Assembly (NCBI GenBank): GCA_030849805.1
Contig: JASANZ010002233.1
Coordinates: 22,896-86,895 of the forward strand
DNA from: Sergeia podlipaevii
Lineage: Eukaryota; Euglenozoa; Kinetoplastea; Trypanosomatida; Trypanosomatidae
Reading direction: 5' to 3'
DNA: 64,000 bases
Shown: positions 61,178-64,000 of the stretch, piece by piece
Position numbering within the stretch: the first letter of the stretch is position 1
Layout: the number at the start of each line of letters is the position of its first letter
Position numbers and translations under genes: made by a program
Notes under the pieces: model-generated
What the model saw: the letters and a program-made list of their open reading frames with translations, nothing else
Told to the model about the DNA's origin: nothing
Database searches by the model: none

Positions 61178-62257
61178 CTACACTGATGGACTGGTTAGTG
61201 AAATCCCTAAGCAAAAAAACAGCACGTTCATACCAAAGCCCACACACAAACCAATAGTTTCAACACCCTTCCTTCGAAAGACAAAGCCGATTGGCCCCAT
61301 AAAAAACCCCAGCAGCATAGCAAGCACAAAGGCTTTTATCATCCTGTCACGAATCTCTTCATAACTCACCTCCTCCTGCCCTCCGCCGCCCGCCATATCC
61401 ACTGCAGCAGCCGCAGCATCCTCTCCATCTCTATCCCGGCCTGCGGCACCAGACAGCGTCGCCACTCGTGTTCTGCCTCTGGCACTGCTGCGCTGCCGTT
61501 GCACAGGCCCACTGCTCCCAGTCACACTTGCGTGAAAAGTGCCGCTGTCGACCGAGGAGACTGAGAGTGACTGGCCATCACCCTCAGGAACGGGCACAGG
61601 TGCTGCTGGCGCAGTAGCAGGAGCAGTGCTTCCGCTGGTGCCCGTGGCTTCTTGTGGACGCCGCTGCTGGCCTGTAGAGGCGGCACGCAGCATCGATTCT
61701 TGATGCAGGAGACGCAGCAGCTCGTTGTTATTGAGTCTTGCTCTCTCCACCGTCGCCTGCTGCTGCTGCTGGTCGCCTTCACCCTCCGCAGTCGCCTCCC
61801 CTGCTGGTTGCTGCTGCTGCTGCCGTTGGTCCATAAGGACTCGTATAGCGGTACCAATGGCACTACCCGCCGCCCTCACATCCTCCACCACCTCAGCCAC
61901 CCTACCTGTACTCCCCTCTTGTGGTTGGTTATGTGGACGCACGCGCGTGGCCATGCCATGCACAGCACACCCCTGTACCAAGTGGTAGTGACTCAAGGAT
62001 CTTTGCTCGCCACGCAGCTCCTTCCCTCTGTAGATAAGCCGGATAAACTCGGGCGGAGCAGTCCCGCTCCCCTCCAGATGTTTACGCATCTCAGCAAGAG
62101 CAAGTGTTCTCAATTCTTCAACAGTAGTACCGTCAAAGCCACGCTCTAAGCAGATGTGCAGCGGACGCACGAGGCCAGGCACGTGAACTTCACAAAAAGC
62201 CTGCTCGTCCTCCGCATGCTGCTCTTCCCTGTCGTTGGTGGGATTCTGACTCGACAT
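61178..62257 (-). CDS. Ubiquitin-like-domain membrane protein (Dsc3-like architecture)
   Basis: A 359-residue protein. Residues about 20-105 look like a ubiquitin-like fold (CEVHVPGLVRPLHICLERGF, TTVEELRTLALAEM, FIRLIYRGKELRGEQRSL). A low-complexity linker with two Gln runs (RQQQQQP and QQQQQAT) follows. Two closely spaced membrane spans end it: about 310-327 and 334-354, separated by a short basic loop (RRKGVE). This N-terminal UBL plus C-terminal spans is the layout of the Dsc3 subunit of the Golgi DSC ubiquitin-ligase complex (DUF2407), and of some other UBL membrane proteins. Whether it belongs to a ligase complex here is inference. The start codon lies just after a (TA)n run. A membrane role in ER/Golgi or organellar quality control is plausible. 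Confidence 0.6.
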   Translation of the reverse strand: MSSQNPTNDREEQHAEDEQAFCEVHVPGLVRPLHICLERGFDGTTVEELRTLALAEMRKHLEGSGTAPPEFIRLIYRGKELRGEQRSLSHYHLVQGCAVHGMATRVRPHNQPQEGSTGRVAEVVEDVRAAGSAIGTAIRVLMDQRQQQQQPAGEATAEGEGDQQQQQATVERARLNNNELLRLLHQESMLRAASTGQQRRPQEATGTSGSTAPATAPAAPVPVPEGDGQSLSVSSVDSGTFHASVTGSSGPVQRQRSSARGRTRVATLSGAAGRDRDGEDAAAAAVDMAGGGGQEEVSYEEIRDRMIKAFVLAMLLGFFMGPIGFVFRRKGVETIGLCVGFGMNVLFFCLGISLTSPSV

Positions 62258-62552
62258 TTAGCTGATACACTGCGCTAAATATATATATATATATATATAA
62301 GCGTGAAGAAGTACTTGATGACAATGTATTTGAAGTGCTAGGAAGAAAAAACAACAAGAGAGAGAATGAGAAAAAAGTAGCGCGGGGACTTCAGTAGGAC
62401 CAGTGAAAAAAAAAGTGTTCCCATGCACTCACTTCTCCGTGTGGCGCTGGATGATCAACAACGTTCCCCCATTGCTAACCATGAGAAGAAATCCAAAGAC
62501 GTAAAAGTTCCTTTGATAATCGATAAAGCACAAGCATTTTATGAAGCCACCA
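62258..62552. other. Short spacer with (AT)n run
   Basis: An (AT)n run of about 22 bp at 62278-62299 lies 20 nt upstream of the ubiquitin-like gene. Nothing else recognised. Confidence 0.5.
62278..62299. repeat. (AT)n microsatellite
   Basis: Eleven AT units in the 5' flank of the ubiquitin-like gene. Confidence 0.9.
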
Positions 62553-63872
62553 TCACATGCCAAAGATATCATCTAGCCATTCATGTGCAGCTCCACCTTC
62601 ACGGGTGTTTGCTACCTCAGTGACGCCGCTAGAATTAGTGGGCAATTCATCATGTGTGTTTTCGTCTCTGCCGAGATCGTCACTATTGTGTTGTACGGCA
62701 CCCACCGTCTCTCCCGCCCTAACGCCTACCAAATCCTCTCTAGACGCACTTAGCTCTACCTGAGAGGGTGTGGAAGCACCACTCGAGGCGTCAGAGCTTT
62801 CACAACGTGCTTCCTGCCCTTTTGGCCGCCGTGGCTGTTGCTGTAGTGCTCGTGTAAGCTCTCGAATCCTTTCTTTTTTGGCATTGATGATGTGAGCCAC
62901 GCTAATCAGCAGCTGCTCTTCATCCTCATGCAATTTTTTTGTGAGGAGGAGCTCGAGTTGGCGTCGTAGTCTAGCCATTTCGGCCGCTTGAGCTGCACAT
63001 GCCAAAGCAAGCTCATTGCGCTCATGTAGTTGGGAGCTTACATTCATCAGTGCTGAGCCCAAAGGGTTGCGACCTGCGGCTTGCTGATGAGAGACGGGGT
63101 ACAGCTCCAAGAAGGCCACGACCAGTCGCGCGGGGCCATGCGCTTCCAACGACAGTCGCAGCTCCACTCGCTGTATCGTTGCTGCAAGCATTGCTTGGGG
63201 TGTGCCTTTATGATCGGCCGCCTCTAGTGCCACCTCAAGCACACTCCCGCTCTCTCTCGCGCTGCGTCGACGCAAGAGTTCATCCAGTAGCGTGCAATAC
63301 ACTGCTTCATCCATCCCGGCAGGCGCCAGCGAGCGAGTGGCTATTGGTGCGCGAGTGCACCATACAGGTGGCCCATCGACAGCAGAGACTGAAGTCTGCA
63401 CAAGCGTGAACTCTAACGTGTCATCGGCAGCGGTGCATTGCAATTTGGGAATCATATGAGGCTGTGGGCAACCCTCCTCAAGTTCCACATCATCATCATC
63501 ATTCGCGTTTGCCACTACTTTCTTATTGATCCACTTGCTAGTGGCAGTGTTGCTGCCGCTGCCTGCTGGCTCAGCACACGGTTCCTCTACGTGCAGTTCG
63601 CTGATGCGCAATGACGACGCCACCCGCCCAAGCCATTCGTCTCCGTAGGGCATAGTCGCTCCGAGTGTGGTTGGTGCCGCTATCGGTATCTCACTTTCTC
63701 TCTGCCGTTTCTCCCTCCTCCTCCTTGGTGCTGCCTCCTCCTTGTCTACGCGGGTGCCTTGCACTGGGGCGTGGCGACAGGATATGATGAGGAAGTAATC
63801 GCGTTTATTGGTTGGCAGCACGCACATCCAGGACACATCAGCGGTGTCGCCATTACTGGACTGGATGTTCAT
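62553..63872 (-). CDS. Head-plus-coiled-coil protein resembling the XRCC4 superfamily
   Basis: 439 residues from MNIQSSNG. The N-terminal half looks like a beta-rich globular head: WMCVLPTNKRDYFLIISC (15-32), EWLGRVASSLRI (79-90), DTLEFTLVQTSV (151-162) and RVELRLSLEAHGPARLVVAFLELYPV (235-260), interrupted by charged, poorly conserved loops. A continuous coiled coil follows (about 275-347), and its stretch SVAHIINAKKERIRELTRAL reads like the XRCC4 coil segment 'F..VLN.KK.KIR.L...L', with the same spacing after the head. The rest is a disordered acidic tail that ends abruptly in EWLDDIFGM, a possible docking motif. XRCC4, XLF, PAXX, SAS-6 and CCDC61 share this fold; I cannot tell which, if any, it is. 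The frame is open to 63974, but a splice acceptor at 63886 puts the start at 63872. Confidence 0.5.
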   Translation of the reverse strand: MNIQSSNGDTADVSWMCVLPTNKRDYFLIISCRHAPVQGTRVDKEEAAPRRRREKRQRESEIPIAAPTTLGATMPYGDEWLGRVASSLRISELHVEEPCAEPAGSGSNTATSKWINKKVVANANDDDDVELEEGCPQPHMIPKLQCTAADDTLEFTLVQTSVSAVDGPPVWCTRAPIATRSLAPAGMDEAVYCTLLDELLRRRSARESGSVLEVALEAADHKGTPQAMLAATIQRVELRLSLEAHGPARLVVAFLELYPVSHQQAAGRNPLGSALMNVSSQLHERNELALACAAQAAEMARLRRQLELLLTKKLHEDEEQLLISVAHIINAKKERIRELTRALQQQPRRPKGQEARCESSDASSGASTPSQVELSASREDLVGVRAGETVGAVQHNSDDLGRDENTHDELPTNSSGVTEVANTREGGAAHEWLDDIFGM

Positions 63873-63885
63873 CTGACCACACCAC

Positions 63886-63930
63886 CTAAAGAAATACGTA
63901 CAGCAGGGTGAGAAATAGAGAAGAGATGCG
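63886..63930 (-). promoter_or_regulatory. Predicted trans-splice acceptor of the XRCC4-like gene
   Basis: A C/T-rich stretch on the minus strand (about 63889-63930, interrupted) ends in TTTAG with AG at 63887-63886, 13 nt before MNIQSSNG. It supports the shorter protein start. Confidence 0.5.
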
Positions 63931-64000
63931 ATGGCTGAGACTATCTTTGCCGCTTGTTTCTGATAGCCCACCAAAACAAAATTCCAAAGCGTATGATGAT

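Noticed and set aside
63873..63974. Extension of the XRCC4-like gene to the ATG at 63974
   Set aside because: Splice acceptor at 63886 and lack of conservation-like sequence; the window edge prevents a firm decision.

Overview
The window is nuclear DNA from a kinetoplastid (trypanosomatid) flagellate. I infer this from 21 intronless protein genes all reading on the minus strand with no strand switch, from AT-rich spacers full of polypyrimidine tracts (read on the minus strand) followed by AG, which is the layout used for trans-splicing, and from kinetoplastid-specific families (three proteins built from DUF1935 calpain-related domains, a deoxyhypusine synthase with a kinetoplastid-type insertion). 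The code is standard: no in-frame TGA is needed. The order RPC1-eIF5-DHS fits what I recall of T. brucei chromosome 10 and Leishmania chromosome 34, which I could not check. I do not name the genus; spacers are much more AT-rich than coding sequence, and microsatellites are common.

Transcription runs right to left, so the first gene of the unit is at the right end. 64.0-56.5 kb: a head-plus-coiled-coil protein that resembles the XRCC4 superfamily, a ubiquitin-like membrane protein, a NOL12/Rrp17-like rRNA-processing protein and a degenerate methyltransferase-like protein. 55.7-46.1 kb: three tandem genes made almost only of DUF1935 domains (6, 4 and 4 copies). 44.9-38.4 kb: Hsp90 co-chaperone p23, a p24/TMED cargo receptor, ESCRT protein IST1 and flagellar IFT81. 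37.5-28.4 kb: a long coiled-coil protein, an unknown basic protein, a small RIIa-like protein and a membrane-anchored sulfide:quinone-oxidoreductase-like flavoprotein that has lost the redox cysteines. 27.9-13.4 kb: calpain-7 with MIT domains, MON1, RRP9 (U3-55K), a PUS1/TruA pseudouridine synthase and a START-domain protein. 13.4-9.3 kb: a 4.1 kb stretch with no gene. 9.3-1 kb: catalytic deoxyhypusine synthase, eIF5 and the RNA polymerase III largest subunit, whose C-terminus runs off the left edge.

Neighbouring genes are not functionally coupled the way bacterial operons are, but there are thematic groups: translation (eIF5, and DHS which matures eIF5A), ribosome and RNA biogenesis (RRP9, NOL12-like, PUS1-like, RPC1), and endosome/membrane traffic (MON1, calpain-7, IST1, p24). 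The IST1 protein ends in a MIM1-like motif, so it is a natural candidate ligand for the calpain-7 MIT domains.

Most of the remaining sequence is spacer. I found no tRNA, rRNA, snoRNA, transposon, CRISPR or promoter that I could support. Protein calls rest on motifs recognised by eye; no search was run.
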